The notes beneath the pieces were generated by a model. That model saw nothing but the letters and a program-made list of their open reading frames with translations, was not told the DNA's origin and did no database searches. Position numbers and translations under genes: made by a program. 64,000 bases of DNA from a bacterium. GTDB taxonomy: Bacteria; Orphanbacterota; Orphanbacteria; Orphanbacterales; Orphanbacteraceae. The stretch is taken from the NCBI GenBank assembly GCA_025782575.1, contig JALGYY010000036.1, positions 1 through 64,000 of the forward strand. Reading direction: 5' to 3'. Positions 26,860 to 35,633 of this stretch are shown piece by piece (positions within the stretch are counted from its first letter, which is position 1; each line of letters opens with the position of its first letter).

Positions 26860-29373
26860 CTAATTGCCAGCCTCCACCCTTTCCCGAATCGCCTTCGCCC
26901 GCGTTTCCATTCTTTCTGCCTCTGCGTCTTCGCCAGTCTCGCGAAGGAGCAGTGCGAATTGCTCGAGATTCTCTGCTACAAGGGGATGATACGGCCCGAG
27001 CGCTTCCTCCCAGATCGCTTGGGCACGGCCGAAAAACTCTTTCGAAAGAGCGAATTCGCCCGTGTCCCGGTAGACGCATCCTAGATTGTGAACAGCGTCT
27101 CCCACGTCCGGGTGATTGGGCCCTAGCGCTGTCCTTCGGATCGAGAACACTCGCTCGAACAGAGGCCGGGCACCTGCGTAGTCGCCGGTAGTCGCCAGCA
27201 GCGTCCCCATCAGTTTCAGATTCTGCGCCACCCCCGGGTGATCTGGCCCGAGCGCTCTTTCACGAATCGTCAGAGCACGCTCAAGCATCGCTCGCGCACT
27301 ATCGTAGTCCCCAATACTCCTAAGTAAGTTCGCCAGGTTCTCCAAGCTTTTCGCCACGTGTGGATGATCCGACCCCAACACATTCTCACGAATCGTCAGT
27401 GCCCGTTCGTACAACGGTCGCGCACCCGCGTAGTCACCGATGGACCAATGCAGGTTCGCCAAGTTACTCAGACTCGCTGCTACGTCCGGGTGATCCGGGC
27501 CCAGCGCCCTCTCAAGGATCGTCAGAGCACGCTCGTACATTGGTCGTGCCCCCGCATAATCACCCATGTCGCTGAGAAGAATCGCCAAGTTGTTCAGACC
27601 TTGGGCCACACTCAGGTGCTCGCGCCCCAACTCCTTCTCGAGGATCGCCAGAGACCGCTCATATGAAGATCGTGCCCGCGCGTAGTCGCCGAGGTCATCA
27701 AGAACAGTTGCTAGGTTGTTCAGGCACGTAGCCACCTTCGGGTGATCGGGCCCCAACTCTTTCTCGCGGATCGCCAGGGAACGCTCGTGCAGTGCTCGTG
27801 CCCCCGCATAATCACCCATGTCGCTGAGAAGTATCGCCAAGTTGTTCATGACCTCTACCAAGTCCGGGGCATCAGGCCCCAGCGCCTTCTCCCAGATCGC
27901 CAGCGATCGTTCGTAGAGCGGCAGCGCGCGAGCGTAATCCCCCGTGTTCGTGAGCAGGTTCGCCAGGTTGTTCAAGCTCACCGCCACATGAACGTGAGCA
28001 GGTCCCAGAACGCTTTCACGAACGGACAAACTTTTTTCCAAAAGCGGCTGGGCCTGGTCAAAAAGCCCGAGTTTCCCGTAGACATCTCCCATGGTGGTCA
28101 TCAGCCGAGCTTGAACGAACGGCTGCTCCTCGAACTCTTCGTCAATCGTCTTCGCGCCTTCATCGAGCACCTCCCGCACCGTAACGTCGCGCCCAAGCTC
28201 CCCCGGATCAACGGCAGCGAGCATGTCGGAAAGGAAATCGGTCACCGCTTCTGATTCCTGGCGGGCGGTTTCGGCGCGGGCGAAGAGCACGCTCATCCAG
28301 ATGCCGAAACCGATGAGGAGCAGGATGAGCGTCGTGGCGAACGCGAACGGAAGCTTGTTTCGGACGACGAGCTTCTTGAGCTGGTAGATCGTACTTGGCG
28401 GACGCGCGAGAATCGGCTGGTTCGTGACGTATCGCTCGATGTCGTCGGAAAATGCGGCGGCGGATTGGTAACGGTGCTCGGGGGCTTTCTCGAGAGACTT
28501 GCAGACGATCGTTTCCAGTTCGCTATTGATCGAACGAAGCGGAGCCGGCGGTGTCTCGGCGATCACACGGACTGCTTCCACAATCGAGCCCCTCGCCGTG
28601 TCGTACGGCAACTCTCCCGATAGCAACTCGAAAAGAATCACCCCGAGCGAGTAGACATCGGTGCGCAGATCGATCTCGTCGGGATTCCCTCGCGCCTGCT
28701 CGGGGCTCATGTACGGAAGCGTCCCCTTAATCGCACCCACTTCGCTCACCATGCTGACAGCCTGGGCGTCTGTGTCAGTGATGCGTGCCAGGCCAAAGTC
28801 GAGGATCTTGGGCTCGCCATCTTTGCCGATCAGGATGTTCGCCGGCTTGAGGTCGCGATGGATTACCCCGCGCTGATGCGCGTAGTTGACCGCATCACAG
28901 ATTTTGCGAAAGAGGGCGAGGCGATCGGGGATGGATGGATCGCTTTCTATCATATAGGTGCTGAGAGTATCCCCCCGCACCAGTTCCATCGCAAAAAAGT
29001 GCTGACCCTCATCAGTGCGGCCCGATTCGTAGATTGCTCCGATGCCCGGATGCTTCAGTCGGCCGAGCGTTTCCGCTTCCCGCTGGAACATCTTGACTGA
29101 AAGCTCGTCCACAAAGTGTCCGCCGCGCACGACCTTCAGGGCAACGTTGCGCCTGGGGTTCTGCTGCTCGGCTTCGTAGACGACGCCCATGCCCCCTTCG
29201 CCCAGCTTGCCGAGGATCGTGTAGTTGCCAATGAAAGTGGGGGTGGAAGGAGGAGTGACCGGATTCAGTGAATCGCCACCAGTAGGCAGGGTGCGCGGAT
29301 CAGATGGGATAGTCCGATCGCTGTCGGGTGGGGGAGTGCGATCAGGGTCGTCTGGTGAATGAGTGGGGGTCAT
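26860..29373 (-). CDS. Ser/Thr kinase with transmembrane helix and ten TPRs
   Basis: The product of about 837 residues opens with a Pro/Asp-rich tail of about 48 residues. The kinase domain (about 50-310) has LGEGGMGVVYEA, VALK, HRDLKPANIL near 172 and DFGLARI. One transmembrane helix lies near 345-365. Ten 42-residue TPRs of the kinesin-light-chain type (pattern NNLAxLLxxxGDYAxARPLYERxLxIxExxLGPDHPxV) run to the C-terminus outside the membrane. Its closest relative in the window is the kinase at 60410. The ATG at 29373 lacks a clear Shine-Dalgarno. Direct repeats of 32 bp flank the gene, which suggests insertion as a unit. Confidence 0.92.
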   Translation of the reverse strand: MTPTHSPDDPDRTPPPDSDRTIPSDPRTLPTGGDSLNPVTPPSTPTFIGNYTILGKLGEGGMGVVYEAEQQNPRRNVALKVVRGGHFVDELSVKMFQREAETLGRLKHPGIGAIYESGRTDEGQHFFAMELVRGDTLSTYMIESDPSIPDRLALFRKICDAVNYAHQRGVIHRDLKPANILIGKDGEPKILDFGLARITDTDAQAVSMVSEVGAIKGTLPYMSPEQARGNPDEIDLRTDVYSLGVILFELLSGELPYDTARGSIVEAVRVIAETPPAPLRSINSELETIVCKSLEKAPEHRYQSAAAFSDDIERYVTNQPILARPPSTIYQLKKLVVRNKLPFAFATTLILLLIGFGIWMSVLFARAETARQESEAVTDFLSDMLAAVDPGELGRDVTVREVLDEGAKTIDEEFEEQPFVQARLMTTMGDVYGKLGLFDQAQPLLEKSLSVRESVLGPAHVHVAVSLNNLANLLTNTGDYARALPLYERSLAIWEKALGPDAPDLVEVMNNLAILLSDMGDYAGARALHERSLAIREKELGPDHPKVATCLNNLATVLDDLGDYARARSSYERSLAILEKELGREHLSVAQGLNNLAILLSDMGDYAGARPMYERALTILERALGPDHPDVAASLSNLANLHWSIGDYAGARPLYERALTIRENVLGSDHPHVAKSLENLANLLRSIGDYDSARAMLERALTIRERALGPDHPGVAQNLKLMGTLLATTGDYAGARPLFERVFSIRRTALGPNHPDVGDAVHNLGCVYRDTGEFALSKEFFGRAQAIWEEALGPYHPLVAENLEQFALLLRETGEDAEAERMETRAKAIRERVEAGN

Positions 29374-29488
29374 CAATAGATTTTATCAGATCCGCACGTG
29401 AAGCGAGAGAGCCCAGAGACATGTGCCGTCCGCACTCGCTAATCATTAGTAGTCACCAGCCGGGCCTCAACGACAATCGCCCTGTGCG

Positions 29489-29520
29489 CCCCACATCCCA
29501 CCCCCACACGCAGAAAGACC
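29489..29520 (+). repeat. 32-bp direct repeat, right of kinase gene
   Basis: This is the second copy of the repeat at 26812-26843, with a single G/A difference. Confidence 0.8.
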
Positions 29521-29694
29521 CGCACCTTCCAGCACGGGTCTCTCTCCCAGCCTTCCCGGGTATGACTCAAACTCTTGCCCCAGCGGTTAACAGAACAGTG
29601 CCAATACAACCCCAATCCCGGGGCGGTTCACCTCTACGCCGTTGCGTGCTATGCTCTACGAGTAACCTCCCGGCTTACAGGATGCCCGGGGTCG

Positions 29695-29738
29695 GGATTA
29701 GATCTGTGTCCCCAGAATAGGCTCCCCAGATCTAATCC
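29695..29738. repeat. Inverted repeat with REP-like core
   Basis: GGATTAGATCT (29695-29705) and AGATCTAATCC (29728-29738) form perfect arms around GTGTCCCCAGAATAGG. That core also occurs with one change at 43621-43636. It may be a REP-like hairpin or a palindromic operator in front of the sigma gene. Confidence 0.6.
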
Positions 29739-29790
29739 TGATCCATGGAGAAATCCGCCGGGGACATTCCCCCAACCGGAACGGGCGCCG

Positions 29791-30480
29791 TTGACTGGAA
29801 CAGCGGAACAGCTTGTGGAGCAACACCTTGGCCTCGTCGAGGCTATTGCGCGGAAGATTCTGCGCTCCCTCCCTGCATTTGTAGACGCGGAAGATTTGAT
29901 CGCCTTCGGGCAGATCGGTCTGATCGAGGCGAGCCGTCGCTATGACCCCAGCCGGGGCGTACTTTTCAAAACCTTCTCCTATTATAGGATCCGGGGAGCG
30001 ATCTACGACGGCATCAGGAAGATGTCCTGGTTCGCCGCTTCCCCCGCCAGGAAGGCGACTTTCCAGGGAGCGGCCAACGAACTGATGGCCGAATCGGGGG
30101 AGAGCGGCCAGGCGGGGCGGGGCCTCATGACCGTGGAAGAGCAGATTGAGCGGGCGAAGGACATGATCGAGAGCATCGCCACGGCAAAGATGCTGTCAAT
30201 GGATGCACCGGAAACGCCGATCGAGCTTCCCGACGAGGAGCAGACCAGTGCTCTGGAAGTCGTGGAGATTGCGGAGATGGGCGATCTCATGAGGGTCTGC
30301 GTGGGGCAGCTCGAGGAGAAGGAACGATCGGTGATCGAGGATTACTATTTCAATCACATGACTCTCGAAGAGGCGGGCGCCAAGCTCGGACTCTCCAAGT
30401 CATGGACATCGCGACTACACGCCCGGGCGCTCAAGAACCTGATGAAGCTCGTCCAGGAGTGCGGAATCCGGGCGGCTTGA
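29791..30480 (+). CDS. FliA-like RNA polymerase sigma factor heading the T3SS locus
   Basis: A sigma-70-family factor of the FliA/WhiG type, about 229 residues from the TTG at 29791. Region 2 reads DAEDLIAFGQIGLIEASRRYDP followed by FKTFSYYRIRGAIYDGIRKM, typical of FliA/SigD. Region 4 reads LEEKERSVIEDYYF and LSKSWTSRLHARALKNL. The frame is open to 29575 and GTG 29815 is also possible. No strong Shine-Dalgarno marks any of these, so the start is uncertain. No flagellar genes are present; the next genes on this strand are the T3SS cluster. It is therefore probably a dedicated sigma factor for secretion genes, as sigma-28 is for late flagellar genes (inference). Confidence 0.88.
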   Translation: MTGTAEQLVEQHLGLVEAIARKILRSLPAFVDAEDLIAFGQIGLIEASRRYDPSRGVLFKTFSYYRIRGAIYDGIRKMSWFAASPARKATFQGAANELMAESGESGQAGRGLMTVEEQIERAKDMIESIATAKMLSMDAPETPIELPDEEQTSALEVVEIAEMGDLMRVCVGQLEEKERSVIEDYYFNHMTLEEAGAKLGLSKSWTSRLHARALKNLMKLVQECGIRAA

Positions 30481-30624
30481 CCGGTTTGACAGCCCTGGCC
30501 GGTCGATTGAACGCAACTGCAGGCGGGATATCGCGATAAGTAGGCAAATAGAGAAGGCGACTTCCCGGAAAGGCAGGCTTCGGCCCTGTTTTCCGTGTCG
30601 CTGAATTCGCGAAGGAGATAAGTC

Positions 30625-31218
30625 ATGGCAGATCCGATTGCTGGCGCGGGCGGCGATGCGATTAAGCGAGCCGCACAGGTTCAGAGCGACCTGGCAGCGC
30701 AGAAGGACGAAACGAAAAAAACCGGGCCATCCAAGTTTGACGAAGTGATGAAAAGCAAAGAGCTTTCGCCGGCCGAGGAGATCGAGGAGACCAAGAAGAT
30801 ACTGCAGACCGACCTGCAGACTCAGGTGAACCAGGTGTCGGAGGCGGAGAAGGCCAATCTACAGCAGGAATTCGACAACAAGATCGCCAAGCTGGAGAAG
30901 CCGGAGCAGATTCGCTATTTCGCCGTGCACATCAGGGAATCGAAAGAGGTTTTTCTTCGCATGAAGAGTAAGTCTCCCCAGGTGGACGCGGGCATGTGGA
31001 AAGACAAAATGGTCGAAAGGCTGGATGACTTTGGCGTAGAGTATGGGAAGATGGAGTCGATGCTGGAGAAGATGTCGAGCGGGCACCAGTTTTCCCAACA
31101 GGAACTGATGAGCCTTCAGGTCCGCGCGCATCAGATTTCGCAGAGTGTAGAGATGTTGAGTAAAGTGGTCGAGCACAGCGTGGGCGGGATGAAAACCATA
31201 TTCCAGACCAGCGTTTAG
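30625..31218 (+). CDS. sctI: SctI-like T3SS inner-rod protein
   Basis: The 197-residue protein has a disordered charged N-terminal third and a coiled middle. Its helical C-terminus (QVRAHQISQSVEMLSKVVEH, then a short VGGMKTIFQTSV tail) has the look of the YscI/PrgJ inner-rod C-terminal helix. Canonical SctI is about 80-145 residues, so this one has a long N-terminal extension. It starts the cluster directly upstream of sctJ, as in many injectisome operons. GAAGGAGAT precedes the ATG. A GC hairpin followed by a T-run after a short gap (about 31227-31262) lies between it and sctJ and might attenuate transcription. Confidence 0.6.
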   Translation: MADPIAGAGGDAIKRAAQVQSDLAAQKDETKKTGPSKFDEVMKSKELSPAEEIEETKKILQTDLQTQVNQVSEAEKANLQQEFDNKIAKLEKPEQIRYFAVHIRESKEVFLRMKSKSPQVDAGMWKDKMVERLDDFGVEYGKMESMLEKMSSGHQFSQQELMSLQVRAHQISQSVEMLSKVVEHSVGGMKTIFQTSV

Positions 31219-31285
31219 TGCCACCCGCCGGTCGGCTGCCCGGCCGGTTCATGGGCTTTTTCGAGCGGGAGGAGTCGTAGAAACG

Positions 31286-32095
31286 ATGAGGGGACGAACC
31301 GTTCGTACCGTATTGGTGGCGTGCTGTCTTTTCCTTTTGGTCGGTTGTAACGAGGTCGAGCTTTTTTCGGAGCTGTCGGAACTGTCCGCCCAGGAAGTGA
31401 TTGTTGTTCTGCGGACGAACGGCATTTCCGCCGACAAAATTGTCGCGGCGAGCGGCCAGGAAAAGACCTGGACAGTTGTAGTCGCGAGCGCCGATGCAAG
31501 CAACGCCTGGCAGGTGCTCGTCGAAAACGATCTGCCCCGCGAACAACCGAAAGGATTCGACGTCTTCTTCGGGAAATCGAAACTGATTCCGACTGAAACC
31601 GAAGAGAAGGCGATCTTCCTGCAGGCGCTCTGCGGGGAGCTCGCTCGCACGATCGAAGCGATGCCGTCGGTTATCGACGCGCGCGTTCATATTTCGGTTC
31701 CTGAAAAAGATCCGCTCCGCCATGTGATGGAAGGCCGGGAGCCGCCTCAGGCGAAGGCCGCGATCATGGTGAAGCACTGGCGCCCACAGGGGAATGTGCC
31801 GCCGGAAGAGCGGATCGATGATATGGATATCAAGCGAATTGTCGCGAACAGCGTCGAAGGCCTCAAGGCACAGAACGTGGAAGTGGTGCTCAAGGGGGTC
31901 ACTCCGAAAAATACGGAGATGCCGGCGAGGGGTGGCGATGCGGCTTCGATCTTCATGCCGCTGGCCATTGTGGTCGGTGTGCTGCTGCTGGCGCTTCTGT
32001 TCATGCTGTTCCGAAACCGCTCGCTCTCGAGGCAGATTGCGGAGCACTCGGCGAGTTCGGCCGAGCCATCCGGCCCCGGGGCTGATTCATCGTAG
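31286..32095 (+). CDS. sctJ: T3SS inner-membrane ring lipoprotein SctJ
   Basis: The 269-residue YscJ/EscJ/FliF-type ring protein has a lipoprotein signal with lipobox LVGC (lipidated Cys at about 21). It carries the ring-building motifs SAQEVIVVLRTNGI, a GELARTIEAMPSVIDARVHI stretch and AAIMVKHW, and the late DIKRIVANSVEGL helix. A C-terminal transmembrane helix lies at about 223-246. A lipid anchor with one C-terminal helix is the injectisome form; FliF instead has two transmembrane helices and no lipobox. It forms the inner-membrane ring with SctD, which is not in this window. Confidence 0.93.
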   Translation: MRGRTVRTVLVACCLFLLVGCNEVELFSELSELSAQEVIVVLRTNGISADKIVAASGQEKTWTVVVASADASNAWQVLVENDLPREQPKGFDVFFGKSKLIPTETEEKAIFLQALCGELARTIEAMPSVIDARVHISVPEKDPLRHVMEGREPPQAKAAIMVKHWRPQGNVPPEERIDDMDIKRIVANSVEGLKAQNVEVVLKGVTPKNTEMPARGGDAASIFMPLAIVVGVLLLALLFMLFRNRSLSRQIAEHSASSAEPSGPGADSS

Positions 32096-32104
32096 GTGAT
32101 GCCG

Positions 32105-33127
32105 ATGAGTGACGGGAATACCGATCGGCTCGACTCGGCGACTTCCCTTGCACGGGGCTTCCTGCTCGCCTCCCGTTGGGCCGGCGACAGTCCTTCGGAT
32201 GACGCGCATGAGCGCATCCCGATTCTCGCAGACGCGGATCTGGCCAAAGAGCATGAAGCGATCGGACTGTTGCCGGATGACAGGCGCGCGGCGCTTGGCG
32301 TCGTCTGGCTGAGCCGGGAAAAACCGGCCCGGATCGATGAAGCGCTTGATTTGCATTGGAGCTGGCTGGCCGACGAGCTCCGGGACGAGAATCCGGCGCT
32401 GGTGCTGCAGCTTCTGGGCGCGCTCCGCCCCGGGCTGGCGAAAGAAACGCTGCGCGCCCTCTGGTCCGGTCTTCGGCAAACGAAGAGCAGCGACCTCGAG
32501 ATCGGCCACCCGGCGCCCGCGCTCGCCGCTCATCTCAGACGATGGGTCTTCTCCTGCTTCGCGCTCGTTGCTGAACGGGAGCGGGGGGAGCGGAGCCTGG
32601 CGGCGGTTCTCTTTCTGGGGAAGCGCGACCTTTATCTGCTTGTCCAGGATGTGGGTCTTCGTTCGATTGCCCGTGCCGGAGGGGGCGGCGGCCGCGAAGA
32701 GATCCTCCGATTGCTTCAAGCCCAGGGGGGGGCAGAGGCGACACGCATTTCCAAGCTGCTTCAGAAGAACGCGGCTGAGAATGCTTCGGGCAGCGATTCG
32801 GAAGAGTCGGACGATCCGGCCGAGGTGCGAGCATCGGCGCTCGTTCGGAGAGCGGTGGAGGCGAGTTCGGGTTCCGGCGGGGATCTCGTCGGTCTTGTCG
32901 GCATCGGCACTCTCGCCCTGGCGCTTTCCTCGGAGCCGCGATCCTTCGCCGTGCAGATTGCCCAGCGCATGACGAAAGAGGTCGGGTCCCGTCTCGTCGA
33001 GTGGCGGGACGAACACGCCGCCGGCGATGATGAAGGCCGGGATGAGTCCGCCGCCGAAGTACTCGAGCGACTCGCGAACGTTCTTTCCCGAAGCGCGTCG
33101 AGTGCGCTCACAAAGGGAGATTCATGA
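32105..33127 (+). CDS. Hypothetical protein in SctK (sorting-platform) position
   Basis: The product of about 340 residues is soluble and mostly helical. It includes NPALVLQLLGALRPGLAKET, a long central helical region and a low-complexity Ser/Asp/Glu linker near residue 235. I cannot assign it by motif. It sits between sctJ and sctL, overlaps sctL by 4 nt (ATGA) and begins right after the sctJ stop. SctK is encoded at this position in several injectisome operons; SctK is usually about 200 residues and poorly conserved. A FliG-like adaptor is the alternative. GTG 32096, ATG 32099 and ATG 32105 are all possible starts; 32105 has the best spacing to TAGGTG. Confidence 0.75.
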   Translation: MSDGNTDRLDSATSLARGFLLASRWAGDSPSDDAHERIPILADADLAKEHEAIGLLPDDRRAALGVVWLSREKPARIDEALDLHWSWLADELRDENPALVLQLLGALRPGLAKETLRALWSGLRQTKSSDLEIGHPAPALAAHLRRWVFSCFALVAERERGERSLAAVLFLGKRDLYLLVQDVGLRSIARAGGGGGREEILRLLQAQGGAEATRISKLLQKNAAENASGSDSEESDDPAEVRASALVRRAVEASSGSGGDLVGLVGIGTLALALSSEPRSFAVQIAQRMTKEVGSRLVEWRDEHAAGDDEGRDESAAEVLERLANVLSRSASSALTKGDS

Positions 33128-33768
33128 AAGGCAAGGTCGTCAAAGGATCGGATTTTCCTTCGGATGATGATCGGCCGGCCCCGGCTTCGTCGGGTAAGAA
33201 GGTCATCAAGCGGGAAGTCCATTCGGCCAGAGAAGAAGGGAAGCAGATTCTCGGCGCTGCCGACGACGAAGCGCGTCGGATCGTGGATGAGGCGAAGGCC
33301 GAGGCGGACCGGATTCGAAAGAAGGCCGAAAGCGACGGTTACGAAGAGGGCCTCGGCAGATTGAACGATCAGGCGCTCGAGTTTCAGCAGCAGCGGGAGA
33401 AACTGATCGATGCTTCACGCAGCGACATCCTGAAGCTGGCGGTCCGAATCGCAGGCAAAATTCTGGGACGCGAAGTGGAGACGAACGAAAAGGCGCTCGG
33501 AGACATCGTGGTGAAAGCGATGCGCGGCATTGCGCACGAGAAGAGAATCCAGATTCGGGTCAACCCCGGGGACCTCGATAAGATACGGAAACAGCATGAC
33601 CGCTTGATAGATGAAGTGGGGTCCGGTAAGGAAGTCGAGCTTCGAGAGGACAAGAATGTCTCGCCGGGGGGGTGTATCGTGGAAACCGATCTCGGCATTA
33701 TCGACGCTCAGCTTGAAACACAACTTCGCGTTCTTGAGCGGGCGCTTCTCGATCGAAAGAAGGGCTGA
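33124..33768 (+). CDS. sctL: T3SS stator/ATPase regulator SctL
   Basis: The 214-residue FliH/SctL-family protein has a charged N-terminus and a long coiled coil (about 30-105) with the AREEGKQIL and AEADRIRKKAE heptads. The C-terminal domain is typical, with VRIAGKILGREVE, IRVNPGDLDKI and VSPGGCIVETDLGIIDAQLE. It links the cytoplasmic sorting platform (SctQ) to the ATPase SctN. The start codon overlaps the preceding stop, and sctN starts 4 bp after its own stop, implying translational coupling. Confidence 0.92.
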   Translation: MKGKVVKGSDFPSDDDRPAPASSGKKVIKREVHSAREEGKQILGAADDEARRIVDEAKAEADRIRKKAESDGYEEGLGRLNDQALEFQQQREKLIDASRSDILKLAVRIAGKILGREVETNEKALGDIVVKAMRGIAHEKRIQIRVNPGDLDKIRKQHDRLIDEVGSGKEVELREDKNVSPGGCIVETDLGIIDAQLETQLRVLERALLDRKKG

Positions 33769-33772
33769 GGCC

Positions 33773-35104
33773 TTGGACGAAAAAAAGCTGACAACGGGAC
33801 TCGACTTCAACGAGTTCGACGGCATCCTGGACAACGTCTCACCTGTGGAAGTAAAGGGGCGTGTAACCGGTCTTGTCGGGATCGTTGTGAAGGCGGTTCT
33901 TCCCGATGCGTGGGTGGGAGAACTCTGCTACATCCACAATGAACGCCACAAAGAGCCGGTGCCGGCAGAGGTGGTCGGCTTCGACAGAAACGAAGCGCTC
34001 CTCATGCCTCTCGGCGAACTCTCCAACATCGGCATGCAGAGTGAGGTCGTTCCCACCGGGAACTGCTTGACCGTTCCGGTAGGCGAAGAGCTTCTGGGGC
34101 GCGTGCTGAACGGACTCGGCCATCCGCGGGACGAAAAAACAAAAGGCCCGCTCGTCACATCGGAGCGTTACCCTGTATTCGCGAAACCGCCCGACCCGCT
34201 TATTCGGAAGCGCGTTCTCCAGCCGCTCCCCGTCGGAATCAAAGCGTTCGACGGCATTCTCACTGTGGGCGAAGGACAGCGGGTAGGAATCTTCGCATCT
34301 GCCGGCGGAGGGAAGTCTACCCTGCTTGGCATGCTCGCCCGTAACACGACTGCGGATATCAACGTGATCTCGCTCGTCGGAGAGCGTGGCCGCGAAGTGA
34401 ATGACTTTATTGAAGAGTCGCTCGGCGAAGAAGGGATGAAGAGGTCGGTTCTCGTAGTGGCCACGTCCGACGAGCCTTCGCTCGTACGACTCAAATCAGC
34501 CTACGTCGCCACCGCGATTGCCGAGTACTTCCGTGACCAGGGACTGAAAGTCATGTTGATGATGGATTCGGTCACCCGTTTTGCCCGCGCGCAGCGCGAA
34601 GTCGGTCTCGCGATAGGCGAGCCCCCCGCCCGTGCCGGTTTTACCCCGTCAGTCTTCTCGGAGCTCCCCCGGCTGCTCGAACGGGCCGGCAACTCCGACA
34701 AAGGATCGATCACCGCCCTCTATACGATTCTTGCAGAAGGGGAAGACTCGGAAGACCCGATTGTCGAGGAGACTAGATCCATTCTCGATGGCCACGTGAT
34801 TCTGACCAAGCGACTCGCCCAGGTGGGACACTACCCGGCAATCGATATCACATCGAGCAAGAGCCGTGTCTTCAATGAGGTGACCGAGCCTGAGCACCGC
34901 GCCGCGGCCGGCAAACTGCTTGAACTCTATTCGCTCTACCAGGAGAACCGCGAGGCGATCCTCTATAACATCTACAAGAAGGGGAGCGATCCCAAAATTG
35001 ACGAAGCGATCGAGAAGATCGATCTCATCAACGCTTTTCTGAAACAGGGAACGCACGACAAAATCACATTCGAAGAGACGGTCGAGCAACTGACCGGCAT
35101 CTGA
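33773..35104 (+). CDS. sctN: T3SS ATPase SctN
   Basis: The 443-residue FliI/YscN-type hexameric ATPase unfolds and releases substrates from chaperones. It has Walker A SAGGGKST near 176, GERGREVNDFIEESLG, the Walker B strand KVMLMMDSVTRFARAQRE, and the family stretch GEPPARAGFTPSVFSELPRLLERAG. The TTG start at 33773 is preferred: it lies 4 bp after sctL, has AGAAGGG upstream and gives the usual family length. The frame opens earlier at 33611, inside sctL, which would add an unrelated tail. Walker A reads AGGGKS, like YscN/FliI. Confidence 0.96.
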   Translation: MDEKKLTTGLDFNEFDGILDNVSPVEVKGRVTGLVGIVVKAVLPDAWVGELCYIHNERHKEPVPAEVVGFDRNEALLMPLGELSNIGMQSEVVPTGNCLTVPVGEELLGRVLNGLGHPRDEKTKGPLVTSERYPVFAKPPDPLIRKRVLQPLPVGIKAFDGILTVGEGQRVGIFASAGGGKSTLLGMLARNTTADINVISLVGERGREVNDFIEESLGEEGMKRSVLVVATSDEPSLVRLKSAYVATAIAEYFRDQGLKVMLMMDSVTRFARAQREVGLAIGEPPARAGFTPSVFSELPRLLERAGNSDKGSITALYTILAEGEDSEDPIVEETRSILDGHVILTKRLAQVGHYPAIDITSSKSRVFNEVTEPEHRAAAGKLLELYSLYQENREAILYNIYKKGSDPKIDEAIEKIDLINAFLKQGTHDKITFEETVEQLTGI

Positions 35105-35129
35105 CAGGGATAAGTACAGGGAACCGCCA

Positions 35130-35633
35130 TTGGCCGAGAAGAAATACAAACTTGATGTCTACTTGACGCATGTTCTTTCCCAGAAAGAGGAAGTGCGTAC
35201 CCGCATGGCCGAGGCGGAGCGAAAAGTGCAGGAAGAAAAAGATGCACTTGCCGCGCTTCAGGACAGGCTCGACAAGCTGACGGAGTCGAAAAAGCTCCGC
35301 CAGAAAGAGTATTGGGACGGGATGAAGGCGGGCGCGTTAACCGCCGCTGAAATCCGGTCGAAGAAACATTACATCGAATCGATCGAGGCGGAATACAGAG
35401 ATCAGCGTCGCAAGTACCTCGCCCAGGAGCGTGCGATTCAACGGGCGGAAAAGGCGCTGGCCAAGGTGCGGGATGAGTACATGGAGATATCGAACGAGGT
35501 CAAGGTGCACGAGGAGTTGAAAGAGAAATGGCTCCGCGAGCGGAAACGAGAAAAACAGAGACGCGAAGACCGGTCGATCGAAGAGATCGGCAGCGCTCTT
35601 CACGAGAGACGAAGAAGGGAGAACCGGGGATGA
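35130..35633 (+). CDS. sctO: T3SS stalk protein SctO (FliJ-like)
   Basis: The 167-residue protein is almost entirely a charged alpha-helical coiled coil with abundant Glu, Lys and Arg. It matches the FliJ/YscO class in size and composition. FliJ-type proteins insert into the ATPase ring and connect it to the export gate. The start is a TTG at 35130 with a weak CAGGGA upstream. Its stop overlaps the start of sctP (ATGA). The assignment rests on shape and on position directly after sctN; sequence motifs are weak in this family. Confidence 0.82.
   Translation: MAEKKYKLDVYLTHVLSQKEEVRTRMAEAERKVQEEKDALAALQDRLDKLTESKKLRQKEYWDGMKAGALTAAEIRSKKHYIESIEAEYRDQRRKYLAQERAIQRAEKALAKVRDEYMEISNEVKVHEELKEKWLRERKREKQRREDRSIEEIGSALHERRRRENRG

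Larger units (their letters stand above)
29374..29790. other. Intergenic region upstream of the T3SS sigma gene
   Basis: About 400 bp lie between the divergent kinase gene and the sigma factor gene. They hold the right copy of the 32-bp direct repeat (29489-29520), a CCCGGG-rich stretch near 29541-29560 and a perfect 11-bp inverted repeat (29695-29738). I see no convincing gene or clear promoter. The sigma gene reading frame stays open back to 29575, so its real start could lie inside this region. Confidence 0.6.

Noticed and set aside
29575-29790. Extended N-terminus of the sigma factor
   Set aside because: The extra residues do not look like sigma region 1 and cross a palindromic repeat; kept only as a possibility.
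31247-31255. Possible fourth copy of the 13-bp upstream motif before sctJ (GTTCATGGG)
   Set aside because: Only nine bases match, which is expected by chance in 64 kb, and the flanks differ.
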